64,000 bases of DNA from UBA6522 sp965237785 (GCA_965237785.1 OZ250159.1:2728001-2792000), one strand, 5' to 3'; shown: positions 52,746 to 62,377, numbered from the stretch's first letter. Notes: generated from the letters alone by a model not told the origin. Translations and numbers: made by a program.

Positions 52746-55694
52746 TCAATTGAGGCGTCCGTGGCAGCGCTTGTACTTCTTGCCGGAGCCGCACGGACAC
52801 GACTGGTTGCGCCCGACTTTCGGTTGCTGTCGAACGAAGGGCGCGGCCGGTTCGGGTTGCGCGCCCGAGCGCGCGGAAGGTCGCGGGCGTGCCAGCGGCA
52901 GCGCGGCCGCGGGGCCGACCGTCGGACCGGCCGCCGGGTTCGGCTGGGGCGCCGCGGCAGCCAGGGCCGGCGCAGGCGCGTGATGGAAGCGCATGGCGCT
53001 GGTATCGGCAGCCGGCGGCGGCGCCATCCGCAAGTCCTCCTGCCGGCGGACCTGCACCCTGGACAGAAAGGTGATCGTATCCCGGTCCATGCGTTCGAGC
53101 AGGCCGCTGAACATCTCGAACGCCTCGCGCTTGTATTCCTGGGTGGGCTTGCGTTGGGCGTAGGCGCGCAAGTGAATTCCCTGGCGAAGATAGTCCAGCG
53201 CGCCGATATGCTCGCGCCAATGGATGTCCAGTTGCCGCAGCATGATGCCCTTTTCGATCTCTCGCATGGGCTCCATACCGATGCTTTCCAACTTCTCCTC
53301 GTATGCCGCTTCGACCCGGGCGACGAGCGCATCCCGCAGGCCGTCCTCGTCGAGCGTATGGTCGCCTTCCAGGAGCGACGACACATCCGCGTGGATCCCG
53401 AACTCCCGTTCCATGGCCTGGCTCAGGCCATCCTTGTCCCACAATTCCTCGACACTCTCCGGAGGTATGAATTCGGCCATGGTTCCGGCGACCACCTCCG
53501 CGCGCATCGCGGTGATCTCCTCCACAACGTCTTGCGCTTCCATGAGCTCGCTGCGCCGTTGATAGATGACCTTGCGCTGATCGTTGGCGACATCGTCGTA
53601 TTCCAGGAGGTGCTTTCGGGCATCGAAGTTGTGGGCTTCGACCTTTCGCTGGGCGCGCTCGATCTGGCGCGAGAGAATCTTGCTTTCGATGACTTCGCCC
53701 TGGCGCATGCCGGCACGCGACAGCAGCCGTTTGGTGCGCTCCGGATCCCCGAAGATCCGCATCAGATCGTCTTCCATGGACAGGTAGAAACGGCTCGACC
53801 CCGGGTCACCCTGGCGCCCGGACCGGCCGCGTAACTGGTTGTCGATGCGCCGGGACTCGTGACGCTCGGTGCCGATGATGTGGAGTCCGCCTTCGTCGAT
53901 TACCGTGTCGTGACGCTGCTGCCACTGCTCCCGGGTCCCGGCCCTGACGGCTTCGTCGCCATTGGCGAGCTTCGCCAATTCCGCCTCCAGGTTGCCGCCG
54001 AGAACGATATCGGTGCCGCGGCCAGCCATGTTGGTGGCGATGGTGACCGTGCCGGGACGACCGGCCTGGGCGATGATTTCGGCCTCCTGCTCGTGGTACT
54101 TGGCGTTCAGTACCCGATGGCGTATTTGCTGCTCGCGAAGCAGCCTGGCCAGAAACTCCGAGGTCTCGATGGACGTCGTGCCGACGAGGACCGGCTGACC
54201 GCGGTTGTGGCAATCCTCGATGTCTTCGATGATCGCATCGAACTTGTCGCTCTTGGTGAGGTAGACGAAATCCGACGCATCGTCGCGGATCATGTCCATG
54301 TGGGTCGGAATGACGACCACTTCCAGGCCGTAGATCTGTTGGAACTCGTAGGCCTCCGTATCGGCCGTGCCGGTCATGCCCGCCAACGTATCGTAGAGGC
54401 GGAAGTAGTTCTGGAACGTGATCGACGCGACGGTCTGGTTTTCTTCCTTGACCCGTACGCCTTCCTTGGCCTCGATCGCCTGGTGCAGGCCGTCCGACCA
54501 GCGCCTGCCCGGCATGGTACGCCCGGTGAATTCATCGACAATGACGACCTCGCCGTCCTTGATGATGTACTCAACCTCCTTGTTGAACAGGGCGTGGGCG
54601 CGCAACGCGGCGTTGAGATGGTGCATGAGGCGAATATTGCCCGCATCGTAGAGACTTTCGCCCTCGTTGAGAACTCCGGCCTTGATGAGCAGCGGCCCGA
54701 CCCGGTCGTGACCTTCCTCGGTGAGGTGGGCCTGCTTGGACTTCTCGTCGATGGAGTAGTCGCCGGGCACGATCAGCCGGCACCCGCCGGGCTCGACCTC
54801 GATCAAGTGGTGGCCGCCCTCGTGGGCCAGGTCCAGCGCGTCGTCGATGAGCATCGCACCCAGGTCCTCGCCGCTGACGCCGGTCACCGATACCCGCTTC
54901 GCCTCGATGTTCTCGTTGGCCTTGCCGGGCGGCGGCCGATGGGCTTTCAGCTTGGGGATGAGCTGATTGATCCGCAGATAGAGCTCTGTGCTTTCAGTGG
55001 ACGGCCCGGAGATGATCAGGGGCGTACGTGCCTCGTCGATGAGAATGCAGTCCACCTCGTCGACGATGGAGTAGGCCAGTTCGCGGTGGACCCGGTCTTC
55101 CAGGCGAATGGCCAGGTTGTCGCGCAGGTAGTCGAAACCGAATTCATTGTTGGTGCCGTAGGTCACGTCCGCCCGATAGGCGGCCTGTTTTTCCTCGCGG
55201 CTCTGGCCCGCCTTGACAACACCCACGGTGAGCCCGAGGAATGCGTAAATCGGACCCATCCACTGGGCATCGCGCTGGGCGAGATAGTCGTTGACGGTGA
55301 CGATGTGCACGCCCTTACCCGGCAGCGCGTTGAGGTACGCGGCGAGTGTCGCCACCAGCGTCTTGCCCTCGCCGGTGCGCATCTCGGCGATCCTGCCCTG
55401 GTGCAGAGCCACACCGCCGACCAGCTGCACGTCGAAGTGACGCATACCGACGGTGCGCACCGCCGCCTCCCGGACTACGGCAAACGCCTCCGGCAGGATC
55501 GCGTCCAGATCTTCGTCTGCTTCCAGCCGCGACCTGAATCCCGCCGTCCGGGCTCGCAGCGCGTCGTCATCCAGAGCCTTGAGCTCGGGCTCAAACGCGT
55601 TGGCGTCCCCGACATAGCGATTGAAGCCGCTCAGCAGCCGATTGTTGCGGCTGCCGAATACGTTAGTGAAAAACTTGGAGGCTTGTTCGAGCAA
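52746..55694 (-). CDS. secA: Preprotein translocase ATPase SecA
   Basis: A 982-residue motor of Sec export. The DEAD core has EMRTGEGKTLVATLAAYLNA, VNDYLAQRDAQWMGPIY and DEVDCILIDEARTPLIISG. The second nucleotide fold has GTTSIETSEFLARLL, NMAGRGTDIVLGG and LRGRSGRQGDPGSSRFYLS. The C-terminal linker is Pro/Ala-rich (about 890-950), and the SecB/zinc tail is CPCGSGKKYKRCHG. It starts at TTG 55694 (LEQASKFFTNVFGSRNNR). It is about 80 residues longer than E. coli SecA (901), partly through an insertion around residues 245-330 that includes RHRPPPGKANENIEAK and partly in the linker. Confidence 0.96.
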   Translation of the reverse strand: MLEQASKFFTNVFGSRNNRLLSGFNRYVGDANAFEPELKALDDDALRARTAGFRSRLEADEDLDAILPEAFAVVREAAVRTVGMRHFDVQLVGGVALHQGRIAEMRTGEGKTLVATLAAYLNALPGKGVHIVTVNDYLAQRDAQWMGPIYAFLGLTVGVVKAGQSREEKQAAYRADVTYGTNNEFGFDYLRDNLAIRLEDRVHRELAYSIVDEVDCILIDEARTPLIISGPSTESTELYLRINQLIPKLKAHRPPPGKANENIEAKRVSVTGVSGEDLGAMLIDDALDLAHEGGHHLIEVEPGGCRLIVPGDYSIDEKSKQAHLTEEGHDRVGPLLIKAGVLNEGESLYDAGNIRLMHHLNAALRAHALFNKEVEYIIKDGEVVIVDEFTGRTMPGRRWSDGLHQAIEAKEGVRVKEENQTVASITFQNYFRLYDTLAGMTGTADTEAYEFQQIYGLEVVVIPTHMDMIRDDASDFVYLTKSDKFDAIIEDIEDCHNRGQPVLVGTTSIETSEFLARLLREQQIRHRVLNAKYHEQEAEIIAQAGRPGTVTIATNMAGRGTDIVLGGNLEAELAKLANGDEAVRAGTREQWQQRHDTVIDEGGLHIIGTERHESRRIDNQLRGRSGRQGDPGSSRFYLSMEDDLMRIFGDPERTKRLLSRAGMRQGEVIESKILSRQIERAQRKVEAHNFDARKHLLEYDDVANDQRKVIYQRRSELMEAQDVVEEITAMRAEVVAGTMAEFIPPESVEELWDKDGLSQAMEREFGIHADVSSLLEGDHTLDEDGLRDALVARVEAAYEEKLESIGMEPMREIEKGIMLRQLDIHWREHIGALDYLRQGIHLRAYAQRKPTQEYKREAFEMFSGLLERMDRDTITFLSRVQVRRQEDLRMAPPPAADTSAMRFHHAPAPALAAAAPQPNPAAGPTVGPAAALPLARPRPSARSGAQPEPAAPFVRQQPKVGRNQSCPCGSGKKYKRCHGRLN

Positions 55695-55859
55695 TCGATA
55701 ATCCGAACCTGTGGCGAAAGATCGTATTCTACGGCTAGCCCGCGTATCTCACCAATCTGCCAGATCACGATTTGGGGACCGCTCGCCCGCTTTACAAGGG
55801 AGCATGCCCGAGAGGGGTTCTGTAGAATGGCCGCCGGAGGCACTCAAGGTTGATGAGAT

Positions 55860-56138
55860 ATGGCGGCTAGCTCCATTGCCGAACTTCTGGGCTCGGGAAA
55901 GCTCGGGCGGCTGACTGCCGAGTCCCGGCGTCTGCGGGAACTCGCCGAAGCAATACGCGATCGCCTCCCCGACGAGGAAGCCGCACACCTGGTCGCCGCC
56001 AACACCGATGCCGAGGGACGGCTGGTGCTGGTCATGGATGCTTCGGTGTGGGCTGCCCGGGTGCGATACATGGCGAAGGAACTGGGCGAAGATCGAATCC
56101 GGGTCAGAGTGCTCCCGCGGCCGGATCGACCGGCGTGA
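55860..56138 (+). CDS. DUF721/DciA-like protein
   Basis: A 92-residue product of the DUF721 family: the N-terminal helix SIAELLGSGKLGRLTAESRR, then AHLVAANTDAEGRLVLVMDA and SVWAARVRYMAKEL. DUF721 includes DciA, the loader partner of the replicative helicase DnaB in bacteria without DnaC. The position between secA (divergent) and the lpxC region is the usual gammaproteobacterial location of this gene. It may be a short version limited to the KH-like domain. Confidence 0.82.
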   Translation: MAASSIAELLGSGKLGRLTAESRRLRELAEAIRDRLPDEEAAHLVAANTDAEGRLVLVMDASVWAARVRYMAKELGEDRIRVRVLPRPDRPA

Positions 56139-56145
56139 GGCGGCG

Positions 56146-56400
56146 ATGAGCCTCTACCAGGTTCAAAAGCTCGTTCAGGCCGTGAACCGCGACCCGGAGT
56201 CGCGCGCAAGATTTCTTCGATCGCGCGAGTCCCTGGCCGAGGAATTCGACCTTTCCGAGGAGGAACGCGCCGCGCTCGTGGGATTGAAAATCCGATCGCT
56301 CTACGACATGGGCGTGCACCCCCTGCTGCTCAGACCGTTTACGATCATTCACGGCGTCTCCGAACCCGACTACCTGCAAGCCATTCGCGAGGGAGACTGA
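56146..56400 (+). CDS. LigA-type alpha subunit of a class III extradiol dioxygenase
   Basis: An 84-residue product with the LigA fold: VQKLVQAVNRDPESRARFLR, EEFDLSEEERAALVGLKIRS and LYDMGVHPLLLRPF. In LigAB enzymes the alpha subunit closes over the active site of LigB and helps orient the substrate. ATG 56146 lies 7 bases after the DUF721 stop, and LigB follows 4 bases after its own stop, so the pair is cotranscribed. Confidence 0.85.
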   Translation: MSLYQVQKLVQAVNRDPESRARFLRSRESLAEEFDLSEEERAALVGLKIRSLYDMGVHPLLLRPFTIIHGVSEPDYLQAIREGD

Positions 56401-56404
56401 ATCG

Positions 56405-57214
56405 GTGCCCATGGTATTCGCCTGCTCCGTGAGTCATACGCCCGGCATTCGCGCGTGGCCCGAGGGCGCGCCCGCGCCGCAGAGAGCGGCTTTCTACTCA
56501 AGGTTCGACCAATTGCGCGAGCGCATGCTGGCAACCGAACCGGACACCATTCTCATCATCAGTAGCGAGCATTTCGCGAATTTCTTTCTCGACTGCATGC
56601 CCGCGTTCACCATGGGGCAGGCCGAGCAGTATTTCGGGCCGGTGGAGGCCTGGGTGAAAATCGAGCAGGGCCTGACCCCGGGTGACGCGCCACTCGCCGC
56701 CCGGCTCCTGAATGCCTGCTACGCAGAAGGCGTCGAGCTCAATTACGCCAACGAACTCAAGCTCGATCACGGAATCATGATTCCGCTGAGTTTTCTCGAT
56801 CCGGACAGGGAACTGCCCATCGTCCCCCTGATCATCAACGCAATGACCTACCCCATGCCGACCCAGAAACGCTGCTACGCGCTGGGCCGGGCGTTGGGCG
56901 ACGCATTGGGGCGGGATCCACGCCGGGTCGCCGTGGTAGCGGCCGGCGGGCTGAGTCATGCGCCGGGAGAACGGATGCACGGCGAAATCGATAGCGAGTT
57001 CGACGCGGAATTCATTCGCAGGCTGGAAACCCACGATGTCGCGGCGCTCACATCCTACACCGACGAGGAACTCGAGCAGCGGGGGCTCGGGACTCACGAG
57101 ATTCGCGCCTGGGTCGCCGTGGCCGGGATCGCCGAGGGCCGCAGGGCCAGGACGATGTTCTACGAACCCATCGCCGGTTGGGCGACCGGATGCAGCCTTC
57201 TTTACTACGAGTAG
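56405..57214 (+). CDS. LigB-type catalytic subunit of a class III extradiol dioxygenase
   Basis: A 269-residue product starting at GTG 56405. The LigB fold is recognisable from VFACSVSHTPGI (first iron-ligand His), IISSEHFANFFLD (second His), LDHGIMIPLSFLDPD, LPIVPLIINAM and VAAGGLSHAPG. These enzymes cleave catecholic rings (protocatechuate, gallate or related) with Fe(II). The substrate cannot be read from the sequence. No transporter or further ring-cleavage pathway gene lies nearby; the pair sits between DUF721 and the convergent lpxC. Confidence 0.85.
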   Translation: MPMVFACSVSHTPGIRAWPEGAPAPQRAAFYSRFDQLRERMLATEPDTILIISSEHFANFFLDCMPAFTMGQAEQYFGPVEAWVKIEQGLTPGDAPLAARLLNACYAEGVELNYANELKLDHGIMIPLSFLDPDRELPIVPLIINAMTYPMPTQKRCYALGRALGDALGRDPRRVAVVAAGGLSHAPGERMHGEIDSEFDAEFIRRLETHDVAALTSYTDEELEQRGLGTHEIRAWVAVAGIAEGRRARTMFYEPIAGWATGCSLLYYE

Positions 57215-57251
57215 TCCCGGCCGGCGTTACTACGAACAGGCCCGGCTACGA

Positions 57252-58160
57252 TCAGGCCCGGCCCGGCGCCAGCCGATAGGACACCGGGGAGCGGCGCGAC
57301 TCGCTGAACTCGACCGCGTCGTAGCAGTTTCCACGTTCGAGCAGGGCACGCAACAGCCGGTTGTTCAAGCGATGTCCTGACTTGTAGCCGCTGAATTCGC
57401 CGATGAAGCAACCACCCATGAGGTATAGATCGCCGACCGCATCGAGGATCTTGTGGCGGACGAATTCGTCCCGATACCGCAACCCGTCCTCGTTCAGAAC
57501 CCGGTATTCGTCCATCACCACGGCGCTGTCCATGCTCCCGCCCAAGGTGAGATTCCGCTCCCTCAAGGACTCGAGATCCGCGAGGAAGCCAAAGGTGCGC
57601 GCGCGGCTGATCTCTCTCAGGAACGACGCGGTGGAGAAGTCAAGCGTCGCGCGCTGCCGGCGCCTGCGCAGCACGGGATGATCGAAGTCGATCTCGAGGT
57701 TAAGGCGGAATCCGTTGTGGGGCGCCAACTTCACCCACTTGTCGCCTTCCCTGATTTCCACCGGCTTGCGGATGCGGATAAAGCGTTTCGGAGCGTTTTG
57801 CTCCTCGATACCCGCCGACTGCAGGAGGAAGACGAACGGCGCCGAACTGCCGTCCATGATGGGTACTTCGGCGGCCGTAAGGTCGATGAATGCGTTGTCT
57901 ACGCCCAATCCCGCCAGCGCCGCCAACACGTGTTCAACCGTCGACACCCTGGCACCGCCGTATTCCAGCGTGGTCCCGAGCATGGTTTTGCTGACATTCG
58001 AGGCGTGCGCGGGGATTTCCACCGGGATATCGAGATCGACGCGGCGAAACGTAATGCCCGAGTTGGCCGGCGCGGGCCGCAGGTTCATGTAGACCTTGCC
58101 GCCGCTGTGCAGGCCAATACCCTTGGATTGTACCGATGCTTTGAGAGTGCGTTGCTTCAA
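57252..58160 (-). CDS. lpxC: UDP-3-O-acyl-N-acetylglucosamine deacetylase
   Basis: A 302-residue zinc amidase, the committed step of lipid A synthesis. Zinc ligands lie in STVEHVLAALAGLG (His) and HKILDAVGDLYLMGG (His and Asp), and the catalytic His in KSGHRLNNRLLRALL. The frame is open to 58235, but TTG 58160, which gives LKQRTLKASVQSKGIGLHSG, matches the family start and follows GGGAG. It is last in the murG-murC-murB-ftsQ-ftsA-ftsZ-lpxC direction, 141 bases after ftsZ. Confidence 0.95.
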   Translation of the reverse strand: MKQRTLKASVQSKGIGLHSGGKVYMNLRPAPANSGITFRRVDLDIPVEIPAHASNVSKTMLGTTLEYGGARVSTVEHVLAALAGLGVDNAFIDLTAAEVPIMDGSSAPFVFLLQSAGIEEQNAPKRFIRIRKPVEIREGDKWVKLAPHNGFRLNLEIDFDHPVLRRRRQRATLDFSTASFLREISRARTFGFLADLESLRERNLTLGGSMDSAVVMDEYRVLNEDGLRYRDEFVRHKILDAVGDLYLMGGCFIGEFSGYKSGHRLNNRLLRALLERGNCYDAVEFSESRRSPVSYRLAPGRA

Positions 58161-58301
58161 GCCTCGCTCCCCGGGCCCCTGGAGGCCGGAACTGCTTGCG
58201 GTTGCCGCGGCCACCGACGCTCTGATGTCGAACATCGGCCGGATATGCAGGCTAGCACAGCGCTCGCGGCAGCGGCAACCGCCGCCGCGCCCCAGCCCGG
58301 G

Positions 58302-59447
58302 TCAGTCGGCCTGGCGCCGCAAGAACGCCGGGATGTCCAGCATCTGCTGGTCGGTCGGCGAGCCGGCAATGTCATCTCCCACTGCTTGCTTGCGTGTCAC
58401 TGCCGGTGCGTCGAACTCGCGATAGTCATTCCCGCGGGGGCGCGGACGTGGCGCCTGACGTACGGGGCGCGGCCGATCGGTGACGCCGGGTTGCTGGCCC
58501 AATCCGGTGGCCACCACCGTAACGCGCAGTTCGTCGCGCAGTTCGGCATCGACCACCGTGCCCACAACCACCGTGGCGTCCTCCGAGGCGAACTGCTTCA
58601 CCGCCTCGCCTACCTCCTGGAACTCGCCGATGGACAAATCGAGGCCGGCGGTTACATTGACGAGCAGGCCATTGGCGTTCACCAGATTGATATCCTCCAG
58701 CAGCGGACTGGAAATGGCGGCGTCGGCAGCCTGGCGCGCGCGGCCCTCACCGCTGGCCCGTCCGGCGCCGATCATCGCCATGCCCATTTCCGACATCACC
58801 GTGCGCACGTCCGCAAAGTCCACGTTGATGAGCCCCGGACGAGTGATCAGCTCCGCGATTCCCTGCACGGCGCCCTGCAGTACCTCGTTGGCCGCGCCAA
58901 ACGCATCCAGCAGGGTGGTTTCCGATCCGAGCACGGTGACCAACTTCTGGTTGGGAATGGTGATCAACGAGTCCACATAACGGCCCAATTCGGAGATACC
59001 CTTATCGGCGATACTCATGCGCTTTCGGCCCTCCCAGTCGAACGGCTTCGTCACCACAGCCACCGTGAGAACGCCCAACTCCTTCGCCAACTGGGCGATC
59101 ACCGGCGCGGCCCCCGTGCCTGTGCCGCCACCCAGTCCGGCAGTGATGAAAAGCATGTCGGCACCCTGAATGACCTCCTGCAACCGGTCGCGATCTTCCA
59201 TGGCGGCCTGCCGGCCGACTTCCGGATCGGCGCCGGCGCCAAGCCCCTTGGTGATGTTGCAACCGATCTGGATTCCGGTCTTGATCTGTGTCCGCTTGAG
59301 GGCCTGTGCATCCGTGTTGGCGCAGATGAAGTCCACACCCTCGATGCCGGCCTCCATCATGTAGACCACGGCGTTGCCGCCGCCGCCGCCAACGCCAACG
59401 ACCTTTATGACCGCCGTCTCGCTATAGCCGTCCATTAACTCGAACAT
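58302..59447 (-). CDS. ftsZ: Cell-division GTPase FtsZ
   Basis: A 381-residue tubulin homologue. It has IKVVGVGGGGGNAV, the nucleotide loop FITAGLGGGTGTGAAPVIA, and the T7 loop VNVDFADVRTVMSEMGMA. The variable linker (about 315-365) is basic and Pro/Arg-rich, and the conserved C-terminal peptide DIPAFLRRQ binds FtsA and ZipA. GAGGAG precedes ATG 59447. It forms the Z-ring at midcell; zapD in this window encodes one of its bundlers. Confidence 0.97.
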   Translation of the reverse strand: MFELMDGYSETAVIKVVGVGGGGGNAVVYMMEAGIEGVDFICANTDAQALKRTQIKTGIQIGCNITKGLGAGADPEVGRQAAMEDRDRLQEVIQGADMLFITAGLGGGTGTGAAPVIAQLAKELGVLTVAVVTKPFDWEGRKRMSIADKGISELGRYVDSLITIPNQKLVTVLGSETTLLDAFGAANEVLQGAVQGIAELITRPGLINVDFADVRTVMSEMGMAMIGAGRASGEGRARQAADAAISSPLLEDINLVNANGLLVNVTAGLDLSIGEFQEVGEAVKQFASEDATVVVGTVVDAELRDELRVTVVATGLGQQPGVTDRPRPVRQAPRPRPRGNDYREFDAPAVTRKQAVGDDIAGSPTDQQMLDIPAFLRRQAD

Positions 59448-59489
59448 GAACCCACTCCTCTTTGAAACCGTTGAATTCGCTTAATTCGC

Positions 59490-60728
59490 CTAAAGCTGCC
59501 CTTGAAACCAGGACTTCATCTTTGCTATTACGCCGGAATCCTCCGCGGTAGCCCGTATTCCGTCGGCGTTGTCAGCCGCGGCCTGCCTACCGTAGAGAAG
59601 CAACCCGACGCCGGTTGCATGAATTGGATTGCGAACCACGTCAACCAGGCCTGCCACGTATTGGGGCACGCCGAGTCGGACGGGCACGTGGAAGATCTCC
59701 TCGGCAAGTTCGACCGCACCTTCCATCTTCGAACTGCCTCCGGTAAGCACGATGCCCGCCGCGATCAACTCCTCGAACCCGGATCGGGAAAGTTCGTCCC
59801 GCACCATGGTGAACAGTTCCTCGTAGCGGGACTCCACGACCTCCGCCAGGGTTTGCCGCGCGAGCCGCCGCGGCGGCCGGTCACCGACGCTCGGGACTTC
59901 TATGGTCTCGTCCGGATTGGCAAGCTGCGACAACGCGCATGCGTACTTGATCTTGATCTCCTCGGCATACTGTGTCGGCGTACGCAGGGAGATCGCGATG
60001 TCGTTCGTCGCCTGGGCGCCGGCGATGGGAATGACCGCCGTATGCTGAATTGCGCCGCCGCAAAAGACGGCGATATCCGTGGTGCCTCCGCCGATATCGA
60101 CCAGGCAGATACCGAGTTCCTTCTCGTCGTCGGTGAGGACGGAGTAACTCGATGCCAGTTGTTCCAGCACCATGTCGTGTACATCCAGGCCGCATTTGCG
60201 GATGCACTTGATGATGTTCTGTGCGGCGCTTACGGCGCCCGTGACCACATGCACCTTGGCCTCCAGCCGCACTCCCGACATGCCGATGGGCTGGCGTATG
60301 CCCTCTTCCTTGTCGATCAGGAATTCCTGCGGCAGGACGTGCAGCACCTTCTGGTCTGCCGGAATCGCCAGCGCGCGCGCGGCGTCGATCACCCGGTCCA
60401 CATCGCTCTTTGCGACTTCCTTGTCGCGGATCGCAACGATGCCGTGGGAGTTGTAGCTCTTTATGTGGCCGCCGGCGATGCCCGCGTAGACGTGATTGAT
60501 GTCGCAGGCAGCCATCAACTCCGCCTCCTCCACGGCGCGGCGGATGGATTCGACGGTGGAGTCGATGTCCACCACTACCCCGCGTTTGAGCCCGCGCGAG
60601 GAACTGGAGCCGATACCGATGACTTCGACCGTGTTCTCCGGTGACACGGTGCCGACGATGGCGGCAACCTTGGAGGTGCCGATATCCAGGCCGACAATCA
60701 GGTTCCGATCTTCACGTCTGCCGCGCAT
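59490..60728 (-). CDS. ftsA: Cell-division protein FtsA
   Basis: A 412-residue actin-like protein: LIVGLDIGTSKVAAIVG (phosphate 1), the 1C domain region HVLPQEFLIDKEEGIRQPIG, ICLVDIGGGTTDIAVF (phosphate 2), GIVLTGGSSKMEG (adenosine) and the amphipathic C-terminal helix SGVIAKMKSWFQGQL for membrane binding. It tethers FtsZ to the membrane. It overlaps the ftsQ end by 17 bases. Confidence 0.97.
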   Translation of the reverse strand: MRGRREDRNLIVGLDIGTSKVAAIVGTVSPENTVEVIGIGSSSSRGLKRGVVVDIDSTVESIRRAVEEAELMAACDINHVYAGIAGGHIKSYNSHGIVAIRDKEVAKSDVDRVIDAARALAIPADQKVLHVLPQEFLIDKEEGIRQPIGMSGVRLEAKVHVVTGAVSAAQNIIKCIRKCGLDVHDMVLEQLASSYSVLTDDEKELGICLVDIGGGTTDIAVFCGGAIQHTAVIPIAGAQATNDIAISLRTPTQYAEEIKIKYACALSQLANPDETIEVPSVGDRPPRRLARQTLAEVVESRYEELFTMVRDELSRSGFEELIAAGIVLTGGSSKMEGAVELAEEIFHVPVRLGVPQYVAGLVDVVRNPIHATGVGLLLYGRQAAADNADGIRATAEDSGVIAKMKSWFQGQL

Positions 60729-61482
60729 GCCTCACCCCCCCTCCCGCCGCTGCCGATCCGCTTGTCGGGGCAGACCGCCAACCCACCGAGAATCCGTTTG
60801 CATAACGCAAGTCCACGTGGCTGATGCGATCGAACTCGCCTCTGAGCAAGGGGGCCGCCAACCGAAAGAAGCGATCCAGCCGTTGATCCACGTCGCGGCG
60901 GCCAACACGGACCGTCTGTCCGCCGCGCAATTCCATGCTCCAGGAACCGCGTTCGTCGATGGCCAGGGCCGCGAGCGTCAGATTGGCGGCTCCCAGCGGT
61001 TTCCGCAGTTCCAGGTAACGCTGCGCCACCTGCGCTTCGGTATTCGGTGGCCCGTCCAGGCGTGGCAATTCCGGAAATAAGTGGCGGGCATCGCTTGCAA
61101 ATACCTCACCGTCGTAGTTGAGCAATCCAGTGTCGCCCCAGCGCGCGGCTGCCTTGTGCTCGACCACTCGAATCACCAGGGTATCCGGCCATTGCCGGCT
61201 GACTTGCGAGCTCTTGACCCAGGCCATGGCTTCCACCTGAGCTCGTAATTCAACGAGGTTCAACGACAGGAAGCTGCGCCCCAGCCCGGGAGCCATTGCC
61301 GCCTGCACTTCAACCGGGGTGACCCGTTCGAAACTGCCTTCCAGGTGCAGGTTGCGTACCGGCCGGTCCAACAATGCCTGGGCGCCGAGACCCGCCAACG
61401 CGGCGCCGCACGCCAGGATCAGCGGCAGCATCATTCGGCTCCAGCGGACCCCGCCGCGATTCTGCTGTCTCCTAGTCGCCAC
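60712..61482 (-). CDS. ftsQ: Cell-division protein FtsQ
   Basis: A 256-residue bitopic protein: basic cytoplasmic start, one transmembrane helix (RMMLPLILACGAALAGLGAQ), POTRA domain VRNLHLEGSFERVTPVEVQA, then the FtsQ beta domain SSQVSRQWPDTLVIRVVEHK and AARWGDTGLLNYDGEVF. It links early and late divisome proteins. GTG 61482 overlaps the murB end by 11 bases. Confidence 0.93.
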   Translation of the reverse strand: MATRRQQNRGGVRWSRMMLPLILACGAALAGLGAQALLDRPVRNLHLEGSFERVTPVEVQAAMAPGLGRSFLSLNLVELRAQVEAMAWVKSSQVSRQWPDTLVIRVVEHKAAARWGDTGLLNYDGEVFASDARHLFPELPRLDGPPNTEAQVAQRYLELRKPLGAANLTLAALAIDERGSWSMELRGGQTVRVGRRDVDQRLDRFFRLAAPLLRGEFDRISHVDLRYANGFSVGWRSAPTSGSAAAGGGVRHARQT

Positions 61483-62377
61483 GCGCGTGCTCCCCGACGA
61501 TGCGGACCTCGAGTTGCAGGGTGACGCCTGAATCCGCCCTGACCTGGTCCCTCACCGCGTCGATCAACCGCTCCACATCACGCGCCGTGGCGGCGCCCCG
61601 GTTGATGATGAAATTGGCGTGCTTTTCGGACACCACGGCATCGCCCACGCACCGGCCCTTGAGCCCCGAAGCTTCGATCAGCCGCGCGGTAAAATCGCCG
61701 GGCGGGTTGCGGAAAACCGAGCCGCAACTGCGTTCCCCCAACGGCTGCGTGTTGTCCCGCTGGGTCCGCACCGCGGCGAGCTGGCTCATATTGGCTTGCG
61801 GGTCGTCCTCCAGCGCCAGTGTCGCGCCGAGGAACCACTCACCGGCAGCGCCCTCCACCGAGCGGTAGCCCACCTGAAAGTCCGCGCGGGGTCGTGTTTG
61901 CGAGCGGCCAGACCGATCGACGGTATCGGCGGTTTCCACCAGGTCCCAGGTCTCGCCGCCGAACGCGCCGGCGTTCATGGCCAGAGCCCCGCCCAGGGTG
62001 CCGGGAATGCCGGCGAAAAATGCCGCGGGCCCCAACTTCCAGCGCGTGCACTGGCGGGCCAGCGCAGCGCACGGCACACCGGCGCCGGCGTAAATGCGCC
62101 GCTTGTCAAGCCGCCTGATTCGCGCCGTGAGATCGAGTGTGCAGATCACCGCGCCGCGTATGCCCCCATCCCGCACCAGCAGGTTAGAGCCCAACCCGAC
62201 CCACAGAATGTCGTCGTGTGTGTTGAACCCGGCCAGGAAGGCCTTCAGTTCCGCTACGCCGGCGGGCCGGAAGAAGACGTCCGCCGTGCCGCCGATGCGC
62301 CACGATGTATGCCGGCTCATGGGCTCGTGGAAGCGCAATCGAACCATGTTCCTCCCGCTACCCATCGCCGCGCTCAC
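61472..62377 (-). CDS. murB: UDP-N-acetylenolpyruvoylglucosamine reductase
   Basis: A 301-residue FAD enzyme of the type II (short) MurB class. It has RHTSWRIGGTADVFF, LGSNLLVRDGGIRGAVI, FFAGIPGTLGGALAMNAGAFG, RSCGSVFRNPPGDF with the proton-donor Ser, and HANFIINRGAATARDV. GTG 62377 overlaps the murC stop (GTGA). It reduces enolpyruvyl-UDP-GlcNAc to UDP-MurNAc. ddl, usual between murB and ftsQ in many relatives, is absent. Confidence 0.95.
   Translation of the reverse strand: MSAAMGSGRNMVRLRFHEPMSRHTSWRIGGTADVFFRPAGVAELKAFLAGFNTHDDILWVGLGSNLLVRDGGIRGAVICTLDLTARIRRLDKRRIYAGAGVPCAALARQCTRWKLGPAAFFAGIPGTLGGALAMNAGAFGGETWDLVETADTVDRSGRSQTRPRADFQVGYRSVEGAAGEWFLGATLALEDDPQANMSQLAAVRTQRDNTQPLGERSCGSVFRNPPGDFTARLIEASGLKGRCVGDAVVSEKHANFIINRGAATARDVERLIDAVRDQVRADSGVTLQLEVRIVGEHARGD

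Noticed and set aside
53859..55853. Long plus-strand frames antisense to secA, ftsZ (57453-59438), ftsA and sucC
   Set aside because: No ribosome-binding sites or domains; all lie over well-established genes.
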